A stretch of 42,235 nucleotides of DNA, from the NCBI RefSeq assembly GCF_000955975.1, contig NZ_JYJF01000059.1, positions 1-42,235 of the forward strand, in the 5' to 3' direction. The stretch comes from Saccharothrix sp. ST-888. Its GTDB lineage: Bacteria; Actinomycetota; Actinomycetes; Streptomycetales; Streptomycetaceae. The notes under the pieces are model-generated. The model worked only from the letters and a program-made list of their open reading frames with translations, was not told the DNA's origin and did no database searches. The position numbers were made by a program, and so were the translations under genes. Below, one piece after another: positions 24,101-30,550 of the stretch. Position 1 is the stretch's first letter. Every line of letters starts with the position of its first letter.

Positions 24101-24993
24101 TGGCCCTGCCCGGCGGGGATGGGGGCGAGCAGCTGGCGCAGGCTCTGCGCGGCGTTGAACGTCCCGACCTTGTCCGCCCCGGCGAGCACCACGGCGCCGT
24201 ACGTCCCGCCGGCGGCGGTCGGCAGCTGGCCGGCCGCCAGCAGGTAGCCGCCGCTGGGCAGCCCGACGAACGACGGGACGGCGGCGGCCGCTGCGGCCGG
24301 ACCCGCAGTGCCCGCCGGGCTCGCCGCTGTGGCGAGGTCGCGCAGCAGCCGCTCGGTCGTGCCGTCGGCGCCCTCGGCGGGGCCGCCGACGTACACCACC
24401 AGCGAACCGGCGGCCGGGGTCTGCGGGGCCATGGTGGTGATCTCGGCGGCCCCGGCGGAGCTGAGCACCTCCCGGACGGCGTCCAGGGCCGGCCCGTCGG
24501 CATCGGCGGCGGCGACCAGGACCACGCTCCTGGGAACGCTGACAGGCCGTCCGCCGGTGTGCAGCTCCTGCGGCCGCGGATAGACCTGGGGATCGGTCAC
24601 CGTGCCGAGCCGGACCTGCTGGGCGCTGCTGACCGCCGCCTGCTCCTGCGGAGCGTTGGCGTAGGCGGGCGAGCCGATCAGCAGGCCGCCCACCACGGCG
24701 GCGGCCGACAGCGTCGCCGCGATCTGCAGCGCGGTCCGGCGGTGGCCGACCAGGCGCCCGGTGCCGCTGACGGTCCGTCGCTCGGCGCGCACCGAGGGGA
24801 GCAGCGGTTCCGTCCCCTTGAGATCCGCGATCAGCCGGTCCGCCGTCTTCGGCGCCAGCTGCCGCGCGGTACGCGCCGTCGCCCGGCGCGCGGCCAGCGC
24901 GGCCGGGTGCTGCAACACCTCACGCAGGGCCGTGCCGTGCTCGATCCGCTGCCTCAGCTGCCGTCCCGCGAATTCCGAAACCCGCGCCTGCAC
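21160..24993 (-). CDS. Large exported GH84-family (beta-N-acetylglucosaminidase-type) protein with C-terminal CBM32-like domain
   Basis: A 1277-residue protein from GTG 24993, fixed by AAGGAGG 5 nt upstream. An ~85-residue charged N-terminal extension precedes a membrane or signal segment (ALQIAATLSAAAVVGGLLIG) ending in SPAYANAP, a good signal-peptidase site. A GH20b-like domain (about 130-310) is followed by the GH84 barrel (about 315-620): SFYGTPWTTDQRL, NFYLYAPGGDPYR and YSIDPGQSFCF. Where GH84 enzymes have the catalytic Asp-Asp pair (FDDI), this protein reads FLDVSYDEW, Leu432-Asp433. After a helical region come discoidin-like beta domains, a NEW3-like domain (about 1060-1145) and a C-terminal F5/8-type (CBM32) domain. 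It probably acts on extracellular GlcNAc-containing glycans; activity is uncertain given Leu432. Confidence 0.88.
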   Translation of the reverse strand: MQARVSEFAGRQLRQRIEHGTALREVLQHPAALAARRATARTARQLAPKTADRLIADLKGTEPLLPSVRAERRTVSGTGRLVGHRRTALQIAATLSAAAVVGGLLIGSPAYANAPQEQAAVSSAQQVRLGTVTDPQVYPRPQELHTGGRPVSVPRSVVLVAAADADGPALDAVREVLSSAGAAEITTMAPQTPAAGSLVVYVGGPAEGADGTTERLLRDLATAASPAGTAGPAAAAAAVPSFVGLPSGGYLLAAGQLPTAAGGTYGAVVLAGADKVGTFNAAQSLRQLLAPIPAGQGQGDGAEGFPAVGIRDWPSGAPVRGIAESFYGTPWTTDQRLSQLDFLGRSKQNFYLYAPGGDPYRLSRWREAYPEAQAADLRQLADRARRNHVTLGYSIDPGQSFCFSSDRDVDALVAKLDGLREIGFGALQLQFLDVSYDEWHCTIDRKNFGKGPAAAAKAQAQVVAKVQDRLMAKHPELAPLSIVPTEYQRAGTSPYRTALAAALPKGVQIAWSGGAVIPEKITDAQTAQAVAQGGGHPLMTLDSYPVNDSTPDRLYLGSYTGRDPGVASRSAALLTSAMSQPVASRIPLATAADFAWNPAGYRPADSWQAALRPLVGDGPGLAALTALAGNSESSPMAKTESGYLTPLLEKFWAALEPSAGSPPDLAKLRDAAAPVRDAFSTMAGAQRALALEAVGSEAAPWLTQLSVYGRAGQAAVDMLLAQHSGDGSAAWQARVELRQLRQQLTQGGATVGSGVLDPFLDRALQSADNWSGVSTGSLTPTTTLGTANDHGPALMTDGAADTFYWSSAPPQTGDSVGVSLGAGRPVGEITVLMGSWGTDPDATSAADDYLRDGVLEYSTGDGGWKQLAKVHNQKNITVTAPAGTVAKAVRLRATAGQKTAVAVREFTVGAPGDTPATVSGGPTAAPGSSPSDVLDGNPDSAFRAASAPTASDAPLVIELGTARPMDRVTVLTDPTVRAIATVEVRRTGGWVAIGTAQPGYNELPAGGESADAIRLTWAPGGEPPVVNQVIPWYTDVPAARLSLADTGLDVIAGAPAPAQTQAVVESGRPDGTTGELKTEVPAAAKGLTVTPAAAVNVPRGGKVGTPLVVVAAKDTPSGTYQVPVTFTAGGVTVRQVLQVHVVPAVAGADLAPGATASSSGDETPAFPASAVNDGDPKSRWSSPAKDDAWVQLALPQAVRLGSAVLHWQDAYASAYKLQTSPDGVTWTTVASVDSGRGGTETIRFDAPGTKYLRMQGVSRATKYGYSLYGIETYAVAP

Positions 24994-25460
24994 AGCAGCC
25001 TCCTTGCACCCGAAAACCCCAGTTCACCGGCCCGGTTCCCGCACACTCCCAGCCGGTCCTGCCACGCTCGACCCCACCCGCCGCACACCCCACCAGCTAC
25101 CCGGGCCGGTGTCAACGTGGCTGGTGGGTATAGATGATATGTCCCCTACATTCCCCTTCCGACCAACAACCCGGTGCGGGCGCCGCAGCGGCCCGCGACG
25201 CCGTCGGTGCGCCACGGTTCCTGGCCACCGCTCAGCCGGGTTACCGTGGTCGGTTCACCGCTGTACCGGTGTCGCTGCGGCACCGGAGCCGCAGGTGGGT
25301 CCGTCGGCCGGTGGACGGGCGAGGCGCTCCTGACGGGGCGGGCGGGGCAAGTTCACCCGTCCGGTGATTGGGGCCGGTCGTGTCGTACGGGGTCGGCCGG
25401 GGTGGGCGCGGGTAGGACTGGGGGGTCCGAACCGCCTTCTGGACCCGCAGGAGTGCAAGA
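24994..25460. other. Divergent intergenic region, GH84-type gene / malQ (467 bp)
   Basis: It contains a 9-bp inverted repeat, CCCACCAGC (25089-25097) and GCTGGTGGG (25120-25128), with 22 nt between arms. Next to it is a short A/T-rich patch at 25129-25140 (TATAGATGATAT) that stands out from its surroundings and may be promoter or operator DNA for the GH84-type gene. The remainder is GC-rich with no gene-like frame. I could not assign a -35/-10 pair for malQ. Confidence 0.5.
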
Positions 25461-27590
25461 GTGGCCGCTTATCTCGACAGTGCCGCAGCAGCCGGCAGCT
25501 CGCAGGCCCCCGCCGAGGACGCCCCGCCCCCGCCACCGGAGTTGGCGGCGCTGGCGCACGCGTACGGGGTGGACAGTACGTACGACCCCGGCAGTGGGCC
25601 GGTGACGGTGGCGGCGCACACGCTGGTGGCGGTGCTCGCCGCGCTCGGAGTGGACGCCCGGACGCCGGAGGCGGTGCGGCAGTCGTCGGAGCGTCACCGC
25701 GCCCAGGTGGCGGAGCGGTTGCTGCCGCCGTGCGTGGTGGTGCGGTCCGGGCGGCGGACGGCACTGGACGTGCCGGCCGAGGCGCAGCTGAGCCTCGCGC
25801 TGGAGGACGGCGGGGTGTGGACGCTGCGCCCCGCACGTTCGCACTGGCTGCCCGCCGATCTCCCGCTCGGGCGGCACCGGTTGACGGTGCGCCTGGCCGG
25901 GAGGGAGGAGAGCGCCGCGCTGATCGTGGCGCCGCAGCGGGTGCCCGAGCCGACGGGCCGCAGCTGGGGCTTCCTGGCGCAGCTGTACTCGGTGCTCTCG
26001 GAGCGCTCCTGGGGGATGGGTGACCTGGGGGACCTGGCCGAGTTGGCGAGTTGGTCCGGCAGCGCGCTCGGCGCGGGATTCCTGCAGATCAACCCGCTGC
26101 ACGCAGGACGTCCCGGTGTGCCCTCCGACCCTTCGCCCTACCGGCCGTCCTCGCGCCGCTTCGCCGACCCGGTGCACCTGCGGATCGAGGCGGTACCCGA
26201 GTTCGCCTACGCCGATCTCGGTGAACTCCCGGCCCGTGCGGCCCGGTTGCGCGACGAGGTGCTGCGGCACGACGGGCTGATCGACCGGGACGGGGTCTGG
26301 GCGCTCAAGCGCGAGGCGCTGGAGATCCTGCACCGGGTGCCGCGCGGGGTCGGCCGGGAGGCCGCGTTCCGGGCGTTCGTCCGGCGCGAGGGCGAGTGGT
26401 TGGAGCAGTACGCCACCTGGTGTGCGCTGGCCGACGTCCACGGCAGTGACTGGCGCAGCTGGCCGAAGGGCCTGCGCCGTCCGGACAGTCCGCACGTCAC
26501 CGTCGCGCGGGTCGAGCACGCGGAGGGAGTCGAGTTCCACCGCTGGCTGGCCTGGCTGGTGGACGAGCAGCTCGGCGCCGCGCAGGGCGCCGCCGAGCGG
26601 GCGGGCATGCCGATCGGGCTGATCCACGATCTCGCGGTCGGGGTGCATCCGGAGGGCGCCGACGCCTGGGCGCTCCAGGACGTCCTCGCCGAGGGCATCT
26701 CGGTCGGGGCCCCGCCCGACGCGTTCAGCCCGCACGGCCAGGACTGGGGCCTGCCACCGTGGCGTCCGGACGCGCTGGCCGCCACCGGCTACGCCCCTTA
26801 CGCGGAGCTGCTGCGGACGTCCGCCCGGCATGCGGGGGCGCTGCGGATCGACCATGTGATGGGCCTGTTCCGGCTCTGGTGGGTGCCGGCCGGGCATCCG
26901 CCGACCCAGGGGGCGTACGTCCGCTACGACGCGGAGGCGATGCTCGGGGTGCTCGCCCTGGAAGCGCACCGGGCCGGTACCGCGGTGATCGGCGAGGACC
27001 TGGGCACGGTCGAGCCCGGGGTGCGGGAGGAGCTGGCGACGCGCGGGATCCTCGGCACCTCGGTGCTCTGGTTCGAGCGGGACTGGCGGCACAAGGGCGC
27101 CATCCTGCCCCCCGAGCACTGGCGCGCCGCCTGCCTGGCCACCCTCACCACCCATGACCTGCCGAGCACCGAGGCCCGGCTCAGCGGTGAGCACGTCGAG
27201 CTGCGGCACCGGCTCGGCCTGCTGCTCCGCCCGCTCGGCGAGGAGCAGGCCGAGGCGGCGCACGAACTGGCCGAGTGGCGCGCCGAGCTGACCCGGGCCG
27301 GGCTGCTCGGGGCGGGGGAGGCGCTCACCCCCGAGGCGCTGTACGGCTTCCTGGCCGCCACCCCCGCCGAACTGGTCGGGGTCTGGCTGCCGGACGCGGT
27401 CGGCGATCCGCGCCCGCAGAACCTGCCCGGGACCTGGGACCAGTACCCCAACTGGCGCCTCCCGGTGGCCGATCGGGAAGGTCAGCCGGTCACCCTCGAC
27501 CAGCTCGCCGCAGCGCCCGGAACCGGGCGGCTGGTGGCGGCACTCGCGGCGGCGCTCGGAAGGCGCACCCCGGCGCGCGAGGGCCGATAA
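25461..27590 (+). CDS. malQ: 4-alpha-glucanotransferase (GH77, amylomaltase)
   Basis: A 709-residue cytoplasmic enzyme from GTG 25461, with CAGGAG 7 nt upstream. Residues about 1-165 form the N-terminal extension found in actinobacterial MalQ. The GH77 barrel follows, starting at SWGFLAQLYSVLSERSWGMGD. Catalytic motifs are complete: nucleophile Asp in ALRIDHVMGLFRLWWVP, acid/base Glu in VIGEDLGTV and the transition-state Asp in TTHDLPSTEA. It transfers alpha-1,4-glucan segments between maltooligosaccharides, releasing glucose, in glycogen/maltodextrin turnover. It stands apart from the sugar importer of region 3. Confidence 0.95.
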   Translation: MAAYLDSAAAAGSSQAPAEDAPPPPPELAALAHAYGVDSTYDPGSGPVTVAAHTLVAVLAALGVDARTPEAVRQSSERHRAQVAERLLPPCVVVRSGRRTALDVPAEAQLSLALEDGGVWTLRPARSHWLPADLPLGRHRLTVRLAGREESAALIVAPQRVPEPTGRSWGFLAQLYSVLSERSWGMGDLGDLAELASWSGSALGAGFLQINPLHAGRPGVPSDPSPYRPSSRRFADPVHLRIEAVPEFAYADLGELPARAARLRDEVLRHDGLIDRDGVWALKREALEILHRVPRGVGREAAFRAFVRREGEWLEQYATWCALADVHGSDWRSWPKGLRRPDSPHVTVARVEHAEGVEFHRWLAWLVDEQLGAAQGAAERAGMPIGLIHDLAVGVHPEGADAWALQDVLAEGISVGAPPDAFSPHGQDWGLPPWRPDALAATGYAPYAELLRTSARHAGALRIDHVMGLFRLWWVPAGHPPTQGAYVRYDAEAMLGVLALEAHRAGTAVIGEDLGTVEPGVREELATRGILGTSVLWFERDWRHKGAILPPEHWRAACLATLTTHDLPSTEARLSGEHVELRHRLGLLLRPLGEEQAEAAHELAEWRAELTRAGLLGAGEALTPEALYGFLAATPAELVGVWLPDAVGDPRPQNLPGTWDQYPNWRLPVADREGQPVTLDQLAAAPGTGRLVAALAAALGRRTPAREGR

Positions 27591-27598
27591 GCGGCCGG

Positions 27599-27604
27599 TA
27601 CCTT
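27599..27604 (+). promoter_or_regulatory. -10 hexamer TACCTT for a leaderless transcript
   Basis: TACCTT fits TANNNT and ends 7 nt before GTG 27612, as expected for a leaderless mRNA. No Shine-Dalgarno element precedes the GTG. It lies only 9 nt beyond the malQ stop. Confidence 0.4.
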
Positions 27605-27611
27605 GGGAAAC

Positions 27612-27842
27612 GTGGACAAGAGGAACGCTTTGCGCGCTGGTGCGGTCACCGCAGCGGCCACGCTGATGATGCTGATGTCGTCGCCCGCCATGGCCGTGAC
27701 CCGGGACGACGGCGACAACCCGGGCTCCGGTCTGAGCGTGGCCCAGACCCTCGGCCTTTTCGTGCTGGCCCCGTTGGTGCTCTTCGCGATCATCGCCGGG
27801 CTGGTCATGCTCCCCTCGCTCGGCAAGGGCAAGAAGAAGTAG
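27612..27842 (+). CDS. Small two-helix membrane protein
   Basis: A 76-residue protein from GTG 27612 (VDKRNALRAG); TTG 27603 is a less likely start. An N-terminal signal-like helix (AGAVTAAATLMMLMSSPAMA, ending in an AMA cleavage-type site) is followed by a short acidic loop (TRDDGDNPGSG). A second hydrophobic helix (TLGLFVLAPLVLFAIIAGLVML) and a lysine-rich tail (GKGKKK) complete it. If the first helix is cleaved, the protein is a single-pass type I membrane peptide with a basic cytoplasmic tail. I do not recognise a function. A strong terminator follows directly. Confidence 0.8.
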   Translation: MDKRNALRAGAVTAAATLMMLMSSPAMAVTRDDGDNPGSGLSVAQTLGLFVLAPLVLFAIIAGLVMLPSLGKGKKK

Positions 27843-27864
27843 TCGCAGCCGGACCACGACATCG

Positions 27865-27903
27865 CGAAACGCCGCCGGGGGCTCTGCCCCCGGCGGCGTT
27901 TCG
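27865..27903 (+). terminator. Strong 17-bp terminator hairpin
   Basis: CGAAACGCCGCCGGGGG (27865-27881) and CCCCCGGCGGCGTTTCG (27887-27903) pair completely around a CTCTG loop, 22 nt past the small membrane protein gene. It separates the malQ unit from the galU region. Confidence 0.85.
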
Positions 27904-28208
27904 GCGTGCGCACCGCAGGCTGTTCCGGCGCCCGGAGAGGTCATGCGCCAGGGATGCCGCGTCCCGGGCCGGCGGCGGATTGTTGCACATTCCGACGTCA
28001 GTCCGGTAGGGCGATTCCCGCCGAATTCCCGCGCGTTCCGGGGCGGAAACCGAGGAATGCTCCTGCGGGCCTGCCGAAGCCGGGAACGAACACGCCCCGG
28101 AAATGACCGGCCCCCGGCAGGTCCGACGGCCGCCCGGATCCTGGCGCCCTGCTCGGGCCCGGCCGTCACGGCCCGAGGAATTCACGTCCGGTCCTTTCCG
28201 TGGGAATT

Positions 28209-28234
28209 TTGACAACCATTCCTCTGGTTATAAT
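28209..28234 (+). promoter_or_regulatory. Consensus-like TTGACA/TATAAT hexamers with an internal inverted repeat
   Basis: TTGACA (28209-28214) and TATAAT (28229-28234) are exact sigma-70 hexamers but only 14 nt apart, shorter than usual. Between and overlapping them lies the inverted repeat AACCA (28214-28218) and TGGTT (28225-28229). The arrangement could be a repressor-controlled or activator-dependent promoter for galU, about 100 nt upstream of it, or for a short untranslated RNA. Confidence 0.4.
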
Positions 28235-28300
28235 CAAATATTTTGCCGAAATTCAGACCGGTGTCGACGCCCCTGTGGCCTGGGTATTTCGAACGGGCTC

Positions 28301-28330
28301 TTCAACTCTTCTGCGGGCTGTGGTTACTGT
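28301..28330 (+). promoter_or_regulatory. galU promoter, leaderless type
   Basis: A -35-like TTCAAC (28301-28306), an 18-nt spacer and -10 TACTGT (28325-28330) end 7 nt before ATG 28338. Transcription would begin at the start codon; no ribosome-binding sequence precedes it. Confidence 0.5.
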
Positions 28331-28337
28331 CATCGGC

Positions 28338-29249
28338 ATGACTCTGAACCAGCCCAGACTGAACAAGGCCGTAATTCCGGTGGCAGGTCTCGGAACTCGC
28401 TTTCTGCCGGCGACCAAGGCCACCCCGAAGGAAATGCTGCCGGTCGTGGACAAACCGGCGATCCAGTACGTCGTGGAGGAGGCGGTGTCGGCGGGCCTGC
28501 TGGACGTGCTGATGGTGACCGGCCGCAACAAGCGGCCGCTGGAGGACCACTTCGACCGCAACTACGAGCTCGAGGACCTGCTGCACCGCAAGGGCGACAC
28601 CGACCGACTGGCCCGGGTGTGCGAGCCGACCTCGCTGGCCGACATCCACTACGTCCGGCAGGGCGATCCGCGCGGGCTCGGCCACGCGGTGCTCTGTGCC
28701 GCCTCGCATGTCGGGAACGAGCCGTTCGCGGTGCTCCTCGGCGACGACCTGATCGACCCGCGGGACTTACTGCTGGCTCGCATGATCGAGGTCCAGGCGC
28801 GTCTGGGCGGCAGTGTGGTCGCGCTGATGGAGGTCCCGCTGGAGAAGATCCACCTCTACGGGAGTGCCGCGGTGCGGTCGACCGCCGAGCACGGGGTGGT
28901 GGGCGTCGCCGACCTGGTGGAGAAGCCCGAGCCGGCGTTCGCCCCCAGTACGTACGCGGTGATCGGGCGCTATGTGCTGGATCCGGAGGTGTTCGGGGTG
29001 CTGGCGCAGACCGCTCCAGGACGGGGTGGGGAGATCCAGCTCACCGATGCGCTGAGGGTGCTGGCGCAGCAGGGTCGGGTGCACGGGGTGGTCTTCGGCG
29101 GCCGCAGGTACGACACCGGTGACCGCGCGGACTTCCTGCGCACCACGGTCAGGCTGGCCTGCGAGCGGGAGGATCTGGGCGCGGACTTCCGAAACTGGCT
29201 GCGCGAGTTCGTCGATACCGAGCTGCGGACGCCCGACCTGGTGTCCTGA
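28338..29249 (+). CDS. galU: UTP--glucose-1-phosphate uridylyltransferase with a TTA codon
   Basis: A 303-residue nucleotidyltransferase from ATG 28338. The signature loop GLGTRFLPATKATPKEMLP is intact, followed by VVDKPAIQYVVEEAV, LLGDDLI (metal-binding Asp), LVEKP and GGEIQLTDAL. It makes UDP-glucose and PPi from UTP and glucose-1-phosphate. Codon 144 is TTA (28767-28769), so full translation should depend on the developmental leucyl-tRNA BldA. That is unexpected for a housekeeping galU and suggests a paralogue serving specialised metabolism. It is followed by a terminator and then the StrR-like regulator gene, and may supply UDP-sugar to the downstream locus. Confidence 0.92.
   Translation: MTLNQPRLNKAVIPVAGLGTRFLPATKATPKEMLPVVDKPAIQYVVEEAVSAGLLDVLMVTGRNKRPLEDHFDRNYELEDLLHRKGDTDRLARVCEPTSLADIHYVRQGDPRGLGHAVLCAASHVGNEPFAVLLGDDLIDPRDLLLARMIEVQARLGGSVVALMEVPLEKIHLYGSAAVRSTAEHGVVGVADLVEKPEPAFAPSTYAVIGRYVLDPEVFGVLAQTAPGRGGEIQLTDALRVLAQQGRVHGVVFGGRRYDTGDRADFLRTTVRLACEREDLGADFRNWLREFVDTELRTPDLVS
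28767..28769 (+). promoter_or_regulatory. TTA (bldA-dependent) codon in galU
   Basis: In frame with ATG 28338, GAC TTA CTG CTG encodes Asp-Leu-Leu-Leu; TTA is codon 144. TTA is the rarest codon in Streptomyces and is read by the bldA tRNA. Confidence 0.85.
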
Positions 29250-29252
29250 TCG

Positions 29253-29306
29253 CCCGAGGGGGGTGTGCAACCAGGGAAAACACCCTGGTCGCACACCCCC
29301 CTCGGG
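29253..29306. terminator. Long 24-bp hairpin after galU
   Basis: Arms 29253-29276 and 29283-29306 pair over 24 positions with one A-C mismatch and an AAAACA loop; the outer arm begins CCCGAGGGGGGTGTGC. It starts 3 nt after the galU stop. Confidence 0.8.
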
Positions 29307-29330
29307 CCGGGCTCACGCCCGGTTGCTTCA

Positions 29331-29360
29331 TTGCGAGTTGGGCCGCCGAGCCACTAATTT
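29331..29360 (+). promoter_or_regulatory. Promoter of the StrR-like regulator gene
   Basis: TTGCGA (29331-29336), an 18-nt spacer and TAATTT (29355-29360) form a good -35/-10 pair. Transcription would start near 29367, inside the adjoining ARE-like palindrome, leaving a leader of about 100 nt. Confidence 0.6.
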
Positions 29361-29382
29361 ACATACCTAACGGAAGGTTTGT
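29361..29382. promoter_or_regulatory. ARE-like operator for a gamma-butyrolactone receptor
   Basis: ACATACCT (29361-29368) and AGGTTTGT (29375-29382) form a 22-bp imperfect palindrome (7 of 8 positions) with centre AACGGA. Its length, ACA(T/A)ACC half-site and T-rich right flank match autoregulatory elements bound by ArpA/ScbR-type receptors. It directly abuts the -10 hexamer, so bound receptor would block initiation. The receptor gene is not in this window. Confidence 0.65.
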
Positions 29383-29465
29383 TTTTGCTGTGATGCCCGA
29401 CGGCGCCAGGCGCCGTCGCCCGGTGTCGGCAGGCGTCGCAGGTGTCGGTAGAGAGGCCGCTGAGC

Positions 29466-30515
29466 ATGGATTCCTTAGCAGTTCGCGGAGGGCACACAGT
29501 TCAGGACGGCGAGGCGGCACTGGGGCCCGTCCGCCGCGTACCGGTCGTGACGTTGCGGCCCGCCGACTCGCCCCGCAGCACGGGGGAGAACCCGGAGCAC
29601 ACCCGACTGCTCGCCGAATCGGAGCAGGTCCTGCCGCCGATCATCGTGCACTACCCGACGATGCGGGTCATCGACGGTGTGCACCGGGTGCGTGCGGCCC
29701 TGCTGCGCGGCGACCGCGAGATCGAGGCCCGGTTCTTCGAAGGTGACGTGGAGGACGCCTTCGTCCTGGCCGTGCGGGCCAACAGCGCTCACGGCCTCCC
29801 GCTCAGCGCGGCCGACCGCCGGGCGGCCGCGATCCGCATCCTGGGCGGCCATCCCGACTGGTCCGACGGCACCATCGGCGCGGTCACCGGCCTGGCAGCC
29901 AAGACCGTGGCCGCCCTGCGCCGCCGGGAGACCTGGCCCGGATCCCCCGGCGGGGCCGTGCCGGAGAAGCGGATCGGCCGCGACGGCCGGGTCAGGCCGC
30001 TGGACAGCTCGGACGCCCGCAGGCTGGCCGGACAGCTGATCACCGACTCCCCGGAGGCCTCACTGCGGGAGATCGCGCACAAGGCCGGGATCTCACCCGG
30101 GACGGTCCGGGACGTCCGGGCCCGGCTGCGCCGCGGCGAGGACCCGGTGCCGATGGGGAGCGTGTCCAAGGCCAACGCCGGTGCGAGGGCCGACACCAAG
30201 GCCGGGATCGTCGCGGTCGGCACCGGCGTCAAGGGCGGGGCCGAGATCCAGGAGCGGGCCGCCGGCGGACTCAGACCGGCGGGAGTACGCAGAGCCGAGC
30301 TGGTCAGAAGCCTGTACCGGGACCCGTCGCTGCGGCTGAACGAGAACGGCCGCCTGCTGCTGCGCCTGCTGTTCGTACGGTCGCTGCCCCCGGCGCAGTG
30401 GGAGGAGATCCTGGAGTCCGTACCCACGCACTGCACCGAGGCGGTGCTGGCCGCCGCGGCCGAATGCGCTGAAGCCTGGCGGGAGTTCGCCGCCCGGATC
30501 GAGAGGCGCGCGTGA
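29466..30515 (+). CDS. StrR-like ParB-domain transcriptional activator with TTA at codon 4
   Basis: A 349-residue regulator from ATG 29466 (MDSLAVRG), with GAGAGG 9 nt upstream; GTG 29442 is the alternative. Residues about 30-110 are a ParB-like N-terminal domain (PPIIVHYPTMRVIDGVHRVRA). Helix-turn-helix regions follow in DGTIGAVTGLAAKTVAALRR and SLREIAHKAGISPGTVRDVR. This layout is that of StrR, NovG and related pathway activators of antibiotic clusters, not of chromosome-partition ParB. Codon 4 is TTA (29475-29477), and the promoter carries an ARE-like palindrome. Both are signs of a cluster-situated activator tied to development and butyrolactone signalling. Its targets are presumably the neighbouring biosynthetic operons. 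Confidence 0.92.
   Translation: MDSLAVRGGHTVQDGEAALGPVRRVPVVTLRPADSPRSTGENPEHTRLLAESEQVLPPIIVHYPTMRVIDGVHRVRAALLRGDREIEARFFEGDVEDAFVLAVRANSAHGLPLSAADRRAAAIRILGGHPDWSDGTIGAVTGLAAKTVAALRRRETWPGSPGGAVPEKRIGRDGRVRPLDSSDARRLAGQLITDSPEASLREIAHKAGISPGTVRDVRARLRRGEDPVPMGSVSKANAGARADTKAGIVAVGTGVKGGAEIQERAAGGLRPAGVRRAELVRSLYRDPSLRLNENGRLLLRLLFVRSLPPAQWEEILESVPTHCTEAVLAAAAECAEAWREFAARIERRA
29475..29477 (+). promoter_or_regulatory. TTA (bldA-dependent) codon 4 of the StrR-like gene
   Basis: The gene begins ATG GAT TCC TTA GCA. A TTA this near the start should make synthesis of the activator strongly dependent on the BldA tRNA. The codon stays in frame with the alternative start at 29442. Confidence 0.9.
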
Positions 30516-30550
30516 GCGGGTACGGACCTGCGACACCGGTCCCGGCGGTG

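Larger units (their letters stand above)
27904..28337. other. Intergenic region upstream of galU (434 bp)
   Basis: No gene-like frame is visible. The first 300 bp are GC-rich. From about 28200 to 28260 the composition drops sharply to A/T-rich, and this stretch carries consensus-like promoter hexamers; the proposed galU promoter follows at 28301-28330. The region marks the left border of the putative biosynthetic locus. Confidence 0.55.

Noticed and set aside
21376..25137. A 1253-codon open frame on the plus strand opposite the GH84-type gene
   Set aside because: It is an antisense shadow typical of GC-rich DNA: Arg/Gly/Pro-rich, without domains. The minus-strand frame has a ribosome site, signal peptide and recognisable domains.
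24994..25140. A DasR (GlcNAc regulator) operator near the GH84-type gene
   Set aside because: No TGGTCTAGACCA-like palindrome is present; the nearby 9-bp inverted repeat has a different sequence and a 22-nt spacer.
29466..30515. A chromosome or plasmid partition ParB
   Set aside because: The ParB-like domain is followed by StrR-type helix-turn-helix regions; no parA or parS-like site is adjacent, and the gene has the TTA/ARE signs of a pathway activator.
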